DNA of 64,000 nucleotides from Protopterus annectens (GCF_019279795.1 NC_056745.1:507433579-507497578); one strand, 5' to 3'; counted from the stretch's first letter, positions 11,381-23,739 are shown. Notes: generated by a model not told the origin, from the sequence alone. Translations and numbers: made by a program.

Positions 11381-11698
11381 AACGAAAAGGCCACAAAAAC
11401 AGCAAGAAAAACAAAACAAAGGCAGCATAATACCACTACCATACACACAGAGCTATGAAAATAACTTTTTTTGGGCAACAAGTCAAAAGTTTATAAACAG
11501 TATACTTAGCCACGGACAAAAGTAAGACCACGTCTGAGCGTAACGAGCAGCAAATGAAATCTGGGGAATAGACCTGTTGCACGATGGGATACCTCAGCCA
11601 CGAGCCAACTGAAGACTTCGAGCTAGAGTATGGCCGAGTCAGAGCCGAGGTTCGGCTCCGAACCCACGGCTAAGAATGAAGGCGAGATTGGACTACAT
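11120..11698 (-). mobile_element. DIRS-4, 5' end of a family C DIRS element
   Basis: The stretch matches the 5' end of DIRS-12: ACTTAGCCAC, the AAGTAAGACCACG-like block, the ATCTGGGG box, the GAGTCAGAGCCGAG box and the end GCGAGATTGGACTACAT. The remainder lies before the window because DIRS-3 is inserted at 11119/11120. From 11699 the sequence becomes the recombinase gene of DIRS-5, broken inside a SKQTI-like motif, so DIRS-4 is inserted in DIRS-5. The exact outer end is uncertain by a few bases. No gag start was resolved here. Confidence 0.65.
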
Positions 11699-12450
11699 AA
11701 CATCGATAGTTTGGAACTGGGTTTCCCCTCTACCCCTGGGGCAAAGCTGACAAGGAGGTGGTCTGATTTCCTGAAAGATCTGTTATGGTCCAGATAGTAT
11801 CTGAGCTGTCTGTGCACGTCTAGTTAGTGCAGAATTCTTTCCTCCTTGTTTGAGGGTTAGGAAAGGGGGGGGGGGTAGAGATATAGCCTAGCAGATAGTT
11901 ACTTTAGATACCACCCTGGGTATAAAGGAGGTATTAGTCCTGAGGGAGACCCTGTCTGCATGGAAGATGATGAAGGGCTCAATGGCCATCAGTGCCTGAA
12001 AATAAGAAACCCTTCTGACTGGGGCTATGGCTAGGAGAAAAGCCGCCTTTCAGGAGAGGTATCCAAGTTCTGCTGAGGCAGCAGGTAGGAAGGGTGCTAG
12101 AGTTGTTTTTTCCCCAAAACATAATTCAGGTCCCTGGCTTGAGTGGGAGCCATTCTGGGAGGTCCGATATTAGAAGGCCCTCTGAGGCATTGTTTAATCA
12201 AAAGGTGGGATAACAGGGGCTGTTCTGTATCAAATTAGAGCTGAAATGGCTGTGGCGTAGATTTGAATAGAGGACAAGGAGAGGCCATTATTAAGTAGCT
12301 CCACTAGGTAGTCCTGGATAAGAGGGATGGAAGGTGGTGAAGTATTTTCCCCTTTGGACTGCCGCCAGGAGCAGAATCTTTTTCATTTCCCTGCGTAAGA
12401 TTTTCTGGTGCTGGGCCATCTGGCCTCTGTGATAATGTGTAAGATCTGTT
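11699..12450 (-). pseudogene. DIRS-5 tyrosine recombinase fragment
   Basis: HRQLRYYLDHNRSFRKSDHL and the following LVSFAPG (11699-11820) align with the catalytic domain of other copies. Upstream, in broken frames, are the equivalents of RRVSELQALMAI, the LPPFEPAAS region and the core-binding part. The gene stops inside the KQTI motif at 11699 where DIRS-4 was inserted, so the HxxR and Tyr segments are outside the window. Confidence 0.65.
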
Positions 12451-14060
12451 TGCTTAACAGGGTCCCCTAGTCTGCCTTTTGAGTATTTGCCAAGCTGATA
12501 GTTTGTGAGTCTGCGAGTCTGGTTGCAGCAGTCCCCCACCCCCACGTTAAGAGGTCTAAGATCAGGGGGAAGATGGCTGGGAGGCTGTAAGGTCAGGCTG
12601 TTCATTAAGGGGTACAAAGGTTGTCTGGGCCAATCTGGAGTAATGAGGATGGCCTTATGTCTCTCTTCCCTTAATCTGACCAGTGCCATGGGGATAAGAG
12701 GGAATCAAGACACACAGTGTGTTCCAGGGGGAGGCAAGGGCATCTACCGTCCACGCTAGGTGGTGATATCTCCTGGTACAGAATCTTTTCCGCTGTCAGC
12801 TGAGATGTGAAGCAAAAAGATCCAGCTCTTGAGACCCCCATTCCCAAGTGATATGTGAAAGGATTTTTCTGTATAGCTGCCACTGGAGGGGGTCCAGGAA
12901 GTTTCTGCTTACATGGTCTGGCAGGATGTGGTTGATGTCATGTGGGTATTGGCTATCAGGCGTAGTTCCATGGAAGAAGCTGCCAGCCCGAGTTACATAG
13001 CTAGGCTACACAGAGGGTAAGATAGGGTCCCTCCCTGTTAGTTGGTGTACCCCATTACTGTGGTGTTGTCTGTTTTGATTAGAACCCCTGGCTTGAGATG
13101 GGGTTTGAGGGATGTCAGAGCCTTTTGTACTGCAATCATTTTTTTCTGGCAGAAGTGTAAGGGAAGGTGGTGGGCATCCCAAAGACCTTGGATGCACCTG
13201 CTTTCTAGGTGAGCGCCTCAAGCCAAGTCTGAGGCGTCGGTGGTAGTGGTCTGCCCGGTTGGGCAGAGGTTGAAGGAAAGACCCTAGTTCTGGGCAGGGG
13301 CTCCTGCCAATCAGAGAAACTCAGCCTCTATACAGGGGGTCAGCGGTTGAGAGGTCCCCTTGAGGTAGACAGTGCAGACTCCACAGGTTCTTTAGGTACC
13401 ATTGATGTTTTCTCATGTCAGGCCTGGCCACAGAAATTAGAAGGATGCCAAATGCCATGTACCTCAAGGCTCACAGGGGCTTCCTTGTCGTGCAGCGACA
13501 TCTGGAAACCAGCTGGTGAGAAATAGCTGCAGAAATCTCTGCTTATTAGGGGGATAGGAAGGCCGTTTGGGCTGCTGCTGAGAGGAGGGCGTTTTACCCT
13601 TTGTTCTACTAGATGGTGTACCCTGAGGGGGTTAGGAGGGCTTTGACAAAGAGGGGGTCCTGGAGGAAATATTCTTTGCCATCTGCCTGAGGGAGGCAGT
13701 TGTCCAGATAAGGGTACATTTTTATGTTTTTCTGTCTGCCAAAGGCTAAGGCCTCTTGCAGAGGTAGGGTAACTATCCATGCATTTATGGTCAGCCTATG
13801 CAGCAACTATTGCCAAGTTAGTATTTTGAATTTGGTGACCACCTGGAAGGTGTTCTGAATGGGTAGATCCAGGGAGGGGCGCCAAGTACTCACTATACTA
13901 GGAGCAAGGATTAGTGTGGAATAAGAGCCTTTGCTTGATGGATCTGAGGGGACCAGTTCCACTGCCCCTAGGCATAAGTGAGCTTGGCCGAGTTCCAGTG
14001 ACTCTGCTCAGAGATATTGAGGTAAGGGTACCCTCTTAAAATTGGGAGTTAGTAGAAAGA
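12290..14060 (-). pseudogene. DIRS-5 pol remnant
   Basis: The RT box is present as MYPYLDN (13680-13720), with the second catalytic Asp changed. The MT-like block is seen as ILITPDWPRQPLYPL (12600-12660). RNase H around 13000-13230 is recognisable by the VHQLTGRDPI equivalent of VYINKQGGTH and by the spacing. Stops and frame changes are frequent. Assignment rests on collinearity with DIRS-2 and DIRS-3. Confidence 0.6.
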
Positions 14061-14225
14061 AAATTCGTATCCCTGAAAAAAGATGTACAAGACCTAAATG
14101 GTTCTTGGTAGTTAGTGACTGAAAAGGAGTGCGGAAGGGGGAGAGGGAGTCCTGAGGGATTTTTACCTTAGAGGGGTGGCTTAGAACTCCCTGCCTTTGG
14201 AGTTGAAGTGGTCCACCTTTTGGTT

Positions 14226-15975
14226 CTATGCTGACCCTGGGATAAGAGTCTGAGTGGTCCGTCTCTGCGGGCTTACCTTGTACCCCTGTTTGCTAGGTAA
14301 AGGAAAGGACCAGTGTTTAGAGGGAAAATTCCTGCTAAACCTAGGAGGTTGTACCTGAAGGAAATATTTTACTGTCTGCATAGATTTTGCTTTGTCTTCC
14401 ATCTTTTTAAGCACCTCTTCTGCTTTTACTCCAAACAATTGGTCCTTATCCAAAAGTGCAGCAAGTAATTTAGATTTGACATGATCAGGCAGAGGTTGTT
14501 TCTTCAACCATGCACGTCTCCTAATGACAGATCCTGACATTGCTGCCCTGCTTGCGGCTTCTAGGGCATCATAGCCACAGTATAGAGTGTGTTTAGCCAC
14601 TTGACAAGTACAGTGCAGTAAATCTGCTAACTCTTTTGAATTGGCACAGTCAGGAAAAGTAGAAATCTTTTGTTTTAATAGTTCTAAAGTGCGCTGTTGA
14701 AATTTTAAAATGTGGAACTGACAACGGAGTACTCTGATAGCTAAGGCTGCAGAGGTGTATATTTCTTCCCCATCTGTCCAGAGCTCTGGAATCCTTGTCA
14801 GGAAGAATAGGGTTCTTTTTTGAGCTAGCCTTAGCTCCTTTAGTTCCCTGCGTAATTACCTCCAGGTCTGCAGCAGGATTTCGGTACAGGTGATTGGGAG
14901 AATCCGGTACTCTAATACCTGTCAGGTTTTCTGGGAGCAGGTGGGAGGGCGTCAGGAGTTAAACTGTTTTCATGAAAGCCATCATCAACCACCTCTAAGA
15001 CAGGAGGGATGGCCAAGGGAGTCTGTGCTGGGGCAGCTCTAGAAACTCTCTTAGTCTTTTCTTAGACTGAGAGAAGTCCTGGGATTCCCAGTGGAAATGC
15101 TCCCTGAGGGTGTGAAGGGCTTCCCTAAAGGAAGGATCTTCGGTGGGGAGGCAGAATGACTGGATTCCTCTGCATCTGAATCCTCAAACAGCCAGAGGTG
15201 GTAGTTCTTCAAAAACTGAATAATCAGACTCTTCAGAATCCTGTTCGGTCAGTGTTTCAGGAGAAAGGTCTCTCTCCGTTTTAGAAGTTGAAGCCTGACT
15301 ACCCCTGATAAAGGTGGTAAGATCTGCTGCCATTTTAAGCATCTGAGGTTGGGGTGGTGGAGCAGGAGTAAAGTGGCGGCTAGAGGTAGTTTTCCTAGGA
15401 GTGGCCTTACCTCTAGGCCTAAGAGTATCCACTGGTCTGAGGGAAATGGTAGTAGGGAGGAGAAGACGTCAGCTTTTATCTAGATTCGGTTGTGCGAAAT
15501 ACCTCCTTGGAAGCTGGTGCCTGCGTCGTGGCTCCGGACCCAACCGAGGCAGAGACAACCAGAGGCTCGGAAGACTAAGATTATGTCTGTGGCAAACTGG
15601 ATTCCAAAAGGGTCTCAGTAGAGGCCTGCAAACATATCGAATCGGGCATCAGGGGCTGCGAAGGTGCCTCAATGAAATACGGAGAACTGATGACCTGCTT
15701 CGCAGTTAAGTCGTCGGGAGGCTTGGCCTTGAGTGGTCTGTCTCTATCTTTATCCTTATGTTTTTTTTTGGAATGTCTATGGATTGTTTGCTGACGGACA
15801 CCATTTCAGCTACAATAAGAGCTCTACGATGAATGGTTCTCACATTAAAGAGGGCACAGAACTGGCGATGGGGGATGTCGTGGTCTGGGCCTAAAGAGGT
15901 GACGCAGTAAAAATGGAAATCTCCAGGTGGGATTTGCTTTCCACAGGCAGGATAATTGTTAACTTTTTCTGACAT
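14226..15975 (-). pseudogene. DIRS-5 gag remnant
   Basis: The ATG is at 15973-15975. The N-terminus has NYPACGKQIPPGDFH and FCALFNVRT, aligning with the Cys/His array. A Lys/Thr/Pro-rich middle lies at 15184-15432. The helical C-terminal domain (HAWLKKQPLPDHVKSKLLAA-like, with YCGYDALEAASRAAM) is at 14400-14600, followed by VQPPRFSRNFPSKHWSFP. It has frame breaks between these blocks. Confidence 0.65.
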
Positions 15976-16136
15976 CGGTTAGTGCAAGAAAAGAAAAAAT
16001 CCCCAACAGGGTACTTAGCTTTAGACATGCTCAGCTGAAATTCAAACTCTGGTAGTGACAGACTGGCACACTTGCGAACTGCTTCTGCTACAAGCTCTGC
16101 GACAAGAAAGACTGATGTAATGATGTTGGCTGCCTT

Positions 16137-16164
16137 CCTTTATAGCAATGATGACCTGACGTCA
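16137..16164 (-). promoter_or_regulatory. TATA/CRE-like promoter in DIRS-5 right ITR
   Basis: A perfect TGACGTCA octamer (16157-16164) is followed on the minus strand by GCTATAAAG (16137-16145). Spacing and placement in the ITR match DIRS-2 and DIRS-10 despite divergence elsewhere. Confidence 0.4.
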
Positions 16165-16285
16165 GGCAGCAAGCGACAGCAGTCGATGCAGAAAAACCCT
16201 CAGTCTGGTATTCGGGCCAGCTGAGGGCTACCACAGCAGGGATAACCCACAGGTGATGACTGCAACAGTGGAACACGAAGAACAT

Positions 16286-17413
16286 CAGCCCTTTACAAAC
16301 CCATGCAGGACAGCCCTGGCCTTGGAAACAACATCCAATTTATAATGTCAAGTTAAAAAGTACTAAAACTCCAAGCAGCAGACTAAAGGATGGAGTTGGT
16401 GTCCAATCTCTTGAAAAAGGGACCAGAAGAAACAGCCACCCTAGTAGGATGCACCTTTACAGACGAAGAAAGGCATTTGCCATGAAAACAACAAAAGGAA
16501 ATGGCTTTAGAAATCCAGGAAGAGATAGTTTGCTTGGAAACAACTAAACTGAATGTCCTGGGATGAAAAGAAACAAAAAGTTGGTCAGATTTGCAAATAA
16601 TCTTTGTTCTATCGAAATATCCAAACTGTCTATGCAGATCCAAGGTGTGGAAAACCTTCTCGCTGGCAGACTGTAGAGAAAGAAAAAAGTAAAGAGGTTA
16701 AATAGACTTATTAAGGGACAATTCATATACTCTCTTGACAAAAAGTAAGAGCCAACAAATAGAACTATCTTCCAAGTACACAGTTGCAAGGAAGCCGAAC
16801 TAGCAGGTTCAAAAGGAGCCAGAGTCAATTTTTCAAGTACAGAATTAGAGTCCCAAGGAGGAGGAATAGGCTTTCTCAAGGGCCTGATAAGAAGGATGCC
16901 TTTATGAAATTGCTTAACCGAGAAGCAGGTTCAAGAGAAGACAAGCAGAGATTGCTGACGTGAGCTTTAACTGAAGAATATACCAAAGCAGCATGGAGTA
17001 GATCACACAAATAATTAAAAGGCAGAGAGATAAGGAGACCTGGCCAAGGGGAAGAGGAGGAAAACATCAAAAAGAGACAGGCTTGTCCCTAAAAGGAAGT
17101 GCTCTGAGATGTAGGAGTCTGAGTGGACTTAGGAGGAATATGCCTAGACCCCCTCTTACCTTGGGGGGGTTGATGAGTTTGCATACAGACAAAGGGGGAT
17201 TTAGAAGGCTAATTACTATGAATAGGGGAAGAGACAAATATGCTTGAGTTCCTGGATGGTCTTACCCTTATCCTGGAGAGACTTGGATCTCCTCAAGGCT
17301 GGGAATTATGGGACAGGGGAGGAGCTCAAGCTTATGACGTGATTCGCTGTCAAAGAAAAGGTGCCAATGCAACTGCTCCTTATGTTCCAGAGTCTGGACA
17401 GGACTAGAACAAA
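16286..17413 (-). mobile_element. DIRS-6, remnant with tyrosine recombinase only
   Basis: Three fragments of a YR gene are read at 16383-16643, 16544-16879 and 16876-17070: FGYFDRTKIICKSDQLFVSF, VSKQTISSWIS, VHPTRVAVSS (the HxxR motif with Thr-Arg) and LEKLTLAPFEPASSASLQL. Pol does not follow; between about 17100 and 17413 the sequence is Pro/Gly/Arg-rich and may be a gag or leader remnant joined by an internal deletion. The right limit is not defined by a recognisable terminus; 17413 is a guess based on loss of similarity. Confidence 0.55.
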
Positions 17414-17537
17414 TCACAGAAGCTGAAGTAGGAAAATATACAAACTCAGTTCTGACTAAACAGCAAAATCTATTGCAATTATCAAGACCAAAATCAAATA
17501 CACACTGAACGCAACATTAATGAATCACAGTGTTTAC

Positions 17538-17679
17538 CGTGGTGCTGCCTTAAGGATGTTGTCAACACGAAGAATCATTTCTGCAGCTTCTGCAGCACTA
17601 AGAAGAACCTGTCTCTTCACTAAAAAGCTTTCAGTAATTCCTAGAGCTTCCATGTCTCCAACAGTTCCATTTTTCATAT
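17538..17679 (-). CDS. CCT2: Exon of TCP-1 beta chaperonin subunit (CCT2), penultimate coding exon
   Basis: The 142-bp exon on the minus strand encodes a segment with [29 protein letters not shown] and [12 protein letters not shown], which I recognise as the C-terminal region of CCT2, a subunit of the cytosolic TRiC/CCT folding chaperonin. The upstream boundary is a TTCCTTACAG acceptor ending at 17680. The downstream boundary is a CACG|GTAAAC donor at 17536-17537. The exon begins and ends inside codons (last codon CG-N, the expected Arg). No frame disruption is seen, and the flanking splice sites argue against a processed pseudogene. The last coding exon, expected to encode only about ten residues, and the preceding exon were not found in the window. 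Confidence 0.85.
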
Positions 17680-17982
17680 CTGTAAGGAACAAAAATCACA
17701 ATATGTAGGTCATTACAATACGCTGGTGTTACAATAAAGCAGAAAAACTTTTCTGTATACAGAAGCTACAAAAACTGGATGTCTTGCACTGCCAGATTAC
17801 TTATCTTGCATACAAGAGGGCACTCCACAAACTCACCCCAGCACCATCCCCTCTCCATACGCAGCCTAGATCTTTCAATCTTATAAACACTTTTGTGTTT
17901 TTTGGTACCATGCAACCTTCACGTACTTCACAACCAAATTCTCTGGAATGTTTTACCAACTGAAAGATATTGCATTCAAGAA

Positions 17983-20884
17983 CTAAAGGTTATAAACTTA
18001 CCATTAGGGAAGAGCAGGATAAGCAGGTCCATCCTTGTTACTCACAGTAGGACTAAAACTGCAGGCTTTTAGTTAGCTTGGTACCTAAAACTTTCCCAAG
18101 GTACCAGCTACTCCTTTTTAACCATAACAATTCTGCATACTAGTCTTCTTTCAGATCTCCTCTATGCAGCTTGAAACTGAAGCACAAAAATAAAAAAAAG
18201 CAACAAATTGAAGCATACAACCCCCAAACCATGTCTACCAGAGGGAGGGGAAGGAAGGTAGATATACTTATGAGAACTGACCTGCTCGTATAGGTCTGTT
18301 GTTATACACAACACACTTTTTGTATCTGGGGTGAGGAGGACCCCTTGTCAGCCTGTATGATATAGTCCACTCTCAAGTTTACCTTGTTAGGTGGTTATCA
18401 AGAACACATATCTTTGATCACTCTAGTTATGAAGCAGTGTCTTGTGAAAATATTCACAGAACCCAATGCAGCAGCTATATAAATATCACCTAAAGATGCA
18501 TTCCGGAAAAAAGCCTGTGAGGTAGCCATTACTTTTGCTTCCCATGCTGCAGACACAACAAGTACAGTTTTGCTGCATTTCTTACTTAAGGAAAATGAAA
18601 GCAATCAAAAAGAAATTGCGGACAAAGGGACTCTGGAAAAATACAACTGTGTAGGTAATGGTTAATGGTCAAGTAGATCACAGTTACTGTAGTTTTTACT
18701 ACTGGGGCTTCACCTCCGAGTGTCAAATTTGGCCACACTTCAAGAGCTCAGGATTGTTCCCCTTTTGCATGAAGTACACCCATCCATCTACTGGCATGTC
18801 CCAGACATACTAGTAAAAGAAGGATGCACACTTGCATAATTTTAAAGCTTTCTTATCCCCCAAACAAGGACACAACTCAAGGCAAGGGCTCTATGGAAGC
18901 AAATATAATCTAATGGAAAAGAAAACAACACTCCTGGGAAGACCCAGCCCTAAAACAAGCTCCAGAAGGATGGAAATGAGAACAAGGGATGGTTAGGAGT
19001 ATATGTTCCAGCAAACTACTTCCCTATCAAAACACCCACAGACCTTACCAGGAATAAGAGGAATGTAAAGATGAGTATAATGAAGGGATATGAGGACTTC
19101 AGCCAAACCCCAAGGGAGAAATCCAGAGGAAAGACAGAAGGATTAATGGGAAGGAGACAGTACTTACAACAGTGATCTAATCAAATATCTGCCATATTAA
19201 CAGTTACTTACACATCTGTATGTTCTTCATTAAATCACTGCTGTATTAGTGGTTACTACTAAGAAGAGTCCCCAGAGCTTTGTAACAGCAGCATGGTTGT
19301 TGGAGATGAATGGCTAGGATCCGGCATGTGAAGCTTGGCATGTGGGAGAATAAGGATGATAGAAACCATGAATCCTAGAGTCCAGAGGAACTCCCTCCCT
19401 GGCTGTGGTATACTTCTAGGTTGAAAAGTGCAGGGAGGTAGACTTGGTATGCTTCTGTTTTGTCCTGTGGAAGGAAGCCCTTCTACAAGTTGTTGTCCAG
19501 AAGTAAGCCCAGATTTACTACTCCCTGGGACAGAGCTAGTCAGATGAGTGAGAAGAGCTGGTTTTGGACTTAGTAGCCATGGAACCTTCTTCGGGTGAGG
19601 CTGAGCAGGGGAAAACATTTTTGCCTTGGCTAGAGTGGAGCAATGAGAATTATCATACAATCATAAGTCAAGGCTTTCTGTAGTAACTCGGAAATGAGGA
19701 CAATGGGGGGGGGCACTGACAGAAGAGCATCCAGTGGTGATGGATCCTCAGAAGGTAAAAGGGCAAAGTAGCTGCTGCATTTGTTGTTGGAATGGGGTGG
19801 CTGGCCCCTGTGACTGAATATCCCCTGCAACACTAAGGGATTGAGGAACCACTCATGAGACATCACGATAGAGCTGATTTTGTCTGCTGGGCAGCTGACG
19901 TTCTCTATACTATGTGTTGCAAATAGAAAGTGATGCAAATCTACTGTCCACTGCCAAACTTTTATGGCCTCCCTGTGAATCTACTGCCTCCTGCCAAACT
20001 TGCATGTTGTCTCTGCAAAGGGGATAGGACTTGGTTCCATGCTGCTTGCTGATGTACCATACAACATATTACCTGGCTGAATTGCTATCACCCCTGGAGG
20101 AATGAGGTTCTGAAATTCCTGCAGTGCTAGGAGCCCTAATCTCCAGGATGTTGATGTGTAGACCGGCCTCTGTGTCCAAACTCCCCCAACTCCAGGGAGG
20201 AGGTGTCCAAGGTCACTGTTGCTGATGGGTGTGTTACTTCAAATGGTCGACTAGACAGAACAGTTGCAGATATCCACCACCACTGTATGTAACTTCTGCA
20301 TGTCTCTTATATGAACTGGTAGGTACAAATCTGACAACTGGCATCTAGTGAATGACTCACATGCTGAATCAAGAATGGAAGAGGACAAGAACTGAATCAG
20401 CCATATGACTTAACATCCTAAGAAACAACAAAGCTGGTAGAGTGTGTTTTCAGAGAAGTGCCTGTGTTTCAATCTGAACCTTGCAAACTTTGTCCAGGAA
20501 AAGGCTCTCTCTATGCATGCTCTTGAACCTATATGGTAACTAGTAAATGTAATCTCTTCAGTAGACTGCAGACAAGACTTTTCATGACTTAATATGCACA
20601 CCTAAAGATAGACAGAGCTGGCAGATAGCAGAGAGCCTTTAGCTGCTGCAGCAAGAAGCCATTTGTCCTAGTATAGGAATACACAGATCCCACCAACTCG
20701 TACACGAACTGCAGGTACAACCACACACTTGGCTATCACCCAGACAGGGGGCTGTAGTGAGAGCAAAGGGTAAGTTTCTTAATTGGAAATGGGTGGTCCT
20801 TATGCAGAAACCTTCTGGAGTTCTTGGCAATTTTTATGTTGGGATAGCCATCCTGAAGATCTATTCAGAACATCCTGTCACTTG
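17983..20884 (-). mobile_element. DIRS-7, old rearranged DIRS copy
   Basis: A degenerate left end (TATAAACTTACC at about 17991-18002) resembles the other left ends. YR C-terminal remains are at 18398-18604 (MATSQAFFRNASLGDI, VNIFTRHC). RNase H to MT-like remains are at 19640-20300 (SIVMSHEWFLN). RT remains are at 20639-20880 (LPFALTTAP). An RT-thumb segment (LGFMVSIILILPHAKLHM) sits at about 19320-19400, out of the normal order, so the copy is internally rearranged. The high-coordinate end is hidden by the LINE. Confidence 0.55.
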
Positions 20885-20989
20885 CCTTCATAGGTGTGTA
20901 CTAGGCTAAGGGCCCTGGAGCCTTTACAAGCCTAGACCACAGAAGTGCCCTGATATTATGCTGCCCAAAGTCAGTTCCCTGCTCTATCA

Positions 20990-23694
20990 AGTAGGGCCAA
21001 TGGAGTGATCCCCGAGGTGAACTTTCTATTTCCCATTCACTCAAGATTTCTCTTGAAGAGGGCCATGGAGGTGCTCTCCTTGACATGTATGGGAAGTCTA
21101 TTCCAGAGCATGGGTGGTCTCTGGGTTATGAACCTATCCATCCAGCATGTTCTGTTGATTGTGGTAATGAGGCTGAGGTCTCTGGAGCGTGTAGTGCGGT
21201 GGGATTAGGATTTCTTTAGATGTAGCATTTCTAACAGAGCTGGGTCAGACATTGTTTTGTAAGTCAAGCAGAGATTGCCTCTTAGTAGACGATATGAGAC
21301 AGAGAATAGCTGGAGTTTGAGTCTGTCCATGTACGACATGTGTTTAAGGCCTAGGATCCTCTTCGTGAGGTACTTTTGTGGCCTCTCCAGCTGTTGCAGG
21401 TGTCTAGTGAGGTACATGCCAAATGGGGCATTATACTCTCTGACTGGTCTAATGGGAGAAAAGTAGAGAGAAATTATGACCTCTTTCTTCCTGGATGCAA
21501 AACCCTTAGTAATGAAATGCGCCACATAGAAGAACTTTCTGACCACAGTGGCAACCTGTGTTCCCAAATCTCTTATAACTCCTTCAGTGTTCAGTGGGGT
21601 CCCATCAATGTGGTAATTAGTGGGAACGGAGTTTTTCCCAAAGGGGATGACTATGCATTTTTTGGCATTAAGCGTAAGGCTATGGTTTTGACACCAGTCA
21701 TTAGTCTCAGTGAGGCCTTTCTGTAGGATGTCTACATCACTTGGGGAGTTAATAATAGCTCCCAGCTTGCAGTCATCTGCGATCTCGGTCAGCTAGAGTC
21801 CCTCCATGTTGGCCTGGACTTCTGAGAAGTAGATGCCAAACAGGAGAGGACCAATCCGTGTGGGACTCCACTTGTGACTGGTCAGCAGTCTGACTTGGAG
21901 TCTGCTACTTTCACACTGTGGGTTCTATCTGTGAGCCAGTTTGCAATCCACCTAACGATATAGGGGTTGAAGCCTAGTTTTGCGAGTTTATCAATAATTC
22001 CTGAGTGAGAAATTGTATCAAAGGCCTTGGCCAGATAGAGGTAGGCTGTATGAAGTGCCTTACCCGCATTCACAGCTCTGGTGATGGACTCAAAGAAGTC
22101 AACCAGGTCAAGCAGGCAAGATCTACCTTTCACAAAACCAAACTGCGTGGGATCTAAAGTTTGGAGAGTCCCTATATCCTTGTTAATTAGGTCCATGATG
22201 ATGCGCTCCATAGCCTTACATATCAGACTTATCAGGCTAATGGGGGCGATAATTTCCAGGGTCTGTCGTTGCTCCTCCTTTACGGAGAGGGATGACTGTA
22301 TTAATGCACCATTTGGAAGGGACAAAGCCTGAGGTGAGGCTGTGAGTGAACAGGGCACACAGATGTGGTGCCAGTTCATTTTGTAATTCATGTAGAACAC
22401 AGCCGGGGGATATTGTCAGTTCCCATGGAAGCTGTATTTTTGGCACTGGACAATGCAGATTTAACCTGTGCTGCAGTAATGCTGGGTACCTGGCATTCCT
22501 CCGCTATTGAGATTGGTCCTTTAGGGGGGAGAGAAGGGTAAAGTTGGCACTGAATCTGTCGGCCAGTATGTTGGCAATATCTGTTTGCTCAATATAGGAG
22601 GTACCATTGTGCAGTAACTCAGAGCAAATCTGGGTATTGCTGTGGAGATTCTTGATATAACTATGGAAGGCTTTGTGGTTTTTAGTGTCTGCCGCAATTC
22701 TGTCTTCATAGCTGGCTTTGGAGGCTTTGATGAGGGATCTCAACTTTTTGTTGAGGCTAATAAGGGAATTTTTCCAGTCCTGGGACTTCACCTTTTTCTG
22801 CAACAGTTTCTTCCCTCTGTTGTAGAGTTTATTAATGGCAGGGGACTACCAAATTGTTTTCCTTTTTTTGGAGGAGAGTGTCTTGGTTCTATTGGGTATG
22901 GCTAGTTCCATGCATTTATGTACATGTTCGTACAGTGCACTGGTGTAGGATTCGGCAGTCATGCATCTATTTTCCAAGTTCCCCAACTCTGTTTTTAGGA
23001 GTCTAAAGTCAGCTTTGGAGAAGTTTTTCATAATGGATACCTTTGCTGGGGGGGGGTGAGATGTGTATTTCCATGGTGTTTAGTTTGTGGTTGGATCTAA
23101 CCAGGGAGGAATTGACTATTGGTTTAGAGCAATGATTGCCCTTGTTAGTAATAACCAGGTCAAGGATGCCGCTTTCTCTAGTGGGGGTAAGAAGGAGCTG
23201 GTCCAGGGCATTGGAACTGATGAATTACAAGTGTTGGGCCAGTGCACTGGTGCATGAATAGTTTTCCCATCTGATGGAGGGGTAGTTGAAGTCACATAGT
23301 ATGAGAGTGTTGGACTGGATCTTAAGTTTCCAGGGTGCTTAGGAATGTGGAGTGAGTCTTGGGACATGGTTGGGGACCTACAGCAGGCTACGACCTGAAT
23401 CGTCATCTTACCCAATGTTAGTAGTACCTGGAGTACTTCAGATGCGTTATGCTGGGCTACTAGTCCGGAGGTATGCATATCCTTTATGAATATGTAGACA
23501 CCACCACCTTTGGAGCTTCGGTCCATGTTCTGGGTCCGAAAGGTGTGGAATGAGTTATAGCCTGGTAACTCAGGGGTACTTTCTGCTGCTTTAAACCAGG
23601 TCCCCATTACAGCACAGATGTCGATGTTCTCCATTCTGAGGAGTGCTTCGAATGAATGCATCTTGAGATTTAGACTTCTAGCATTGAGCAGCAT
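20990..23694 (-). pseudogene. LINE ORF2: APE endonuclease and reverse transcriptase, disabled
   Basis: The protein would nick target DNA and reverse transcribe the LINE RNA at the nick. The N-terminal APE domain starts at MLLNARSLN (23694) with DICAVMGTWF and GGGVYIFI. The Glu normally found before TW is Gly here, which would hurt catalysis. RT motifs follow: RPISL-like PISLISLICK (about 22240), QFGFVKGRS, LAKAFDT (motif A) and IADDCKLG (motif C, about 21760-21785). A C-terminal YLTKRILGLKHMSYMDRL segment is at 21300-21500. Frame breaks occur near 23110, 22500, 21880 and 21570, so it is dead. Confidence 0.75.
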
Positions 23695-23739
23695 GACCTG
23701 ACCCTCAGATTGTATTTACTTATAACTGTTACGGTGGCA

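Larger units (their letters stand above)
11699..16285 (-). mobile_element. DIRS-5, degraded DIRS retrotransposon
   Basis: It contains, high to low, a right ITR ending GAACAT at 16280-16285, gag, pol and the N-terminal two-thirds of YR, where DIRS-4 interrupts it. Right of 16285 the sequence is the C-terminal recombinase part of DIRS-6, so DIRS-5 sits in DIRS-6. Many indels and homopolymer runs (for example the G run near 11868) show it is older than copies 1-3. Confidence 0.75.

Noticed and set aside
17101-17413. Last coding exon of CCT2 next to the identified exon
   Set aside because: I looked for the short conserved C-terminal peptide on the minus strand between 16286 and 17537 and saw none with a splice acceptor.
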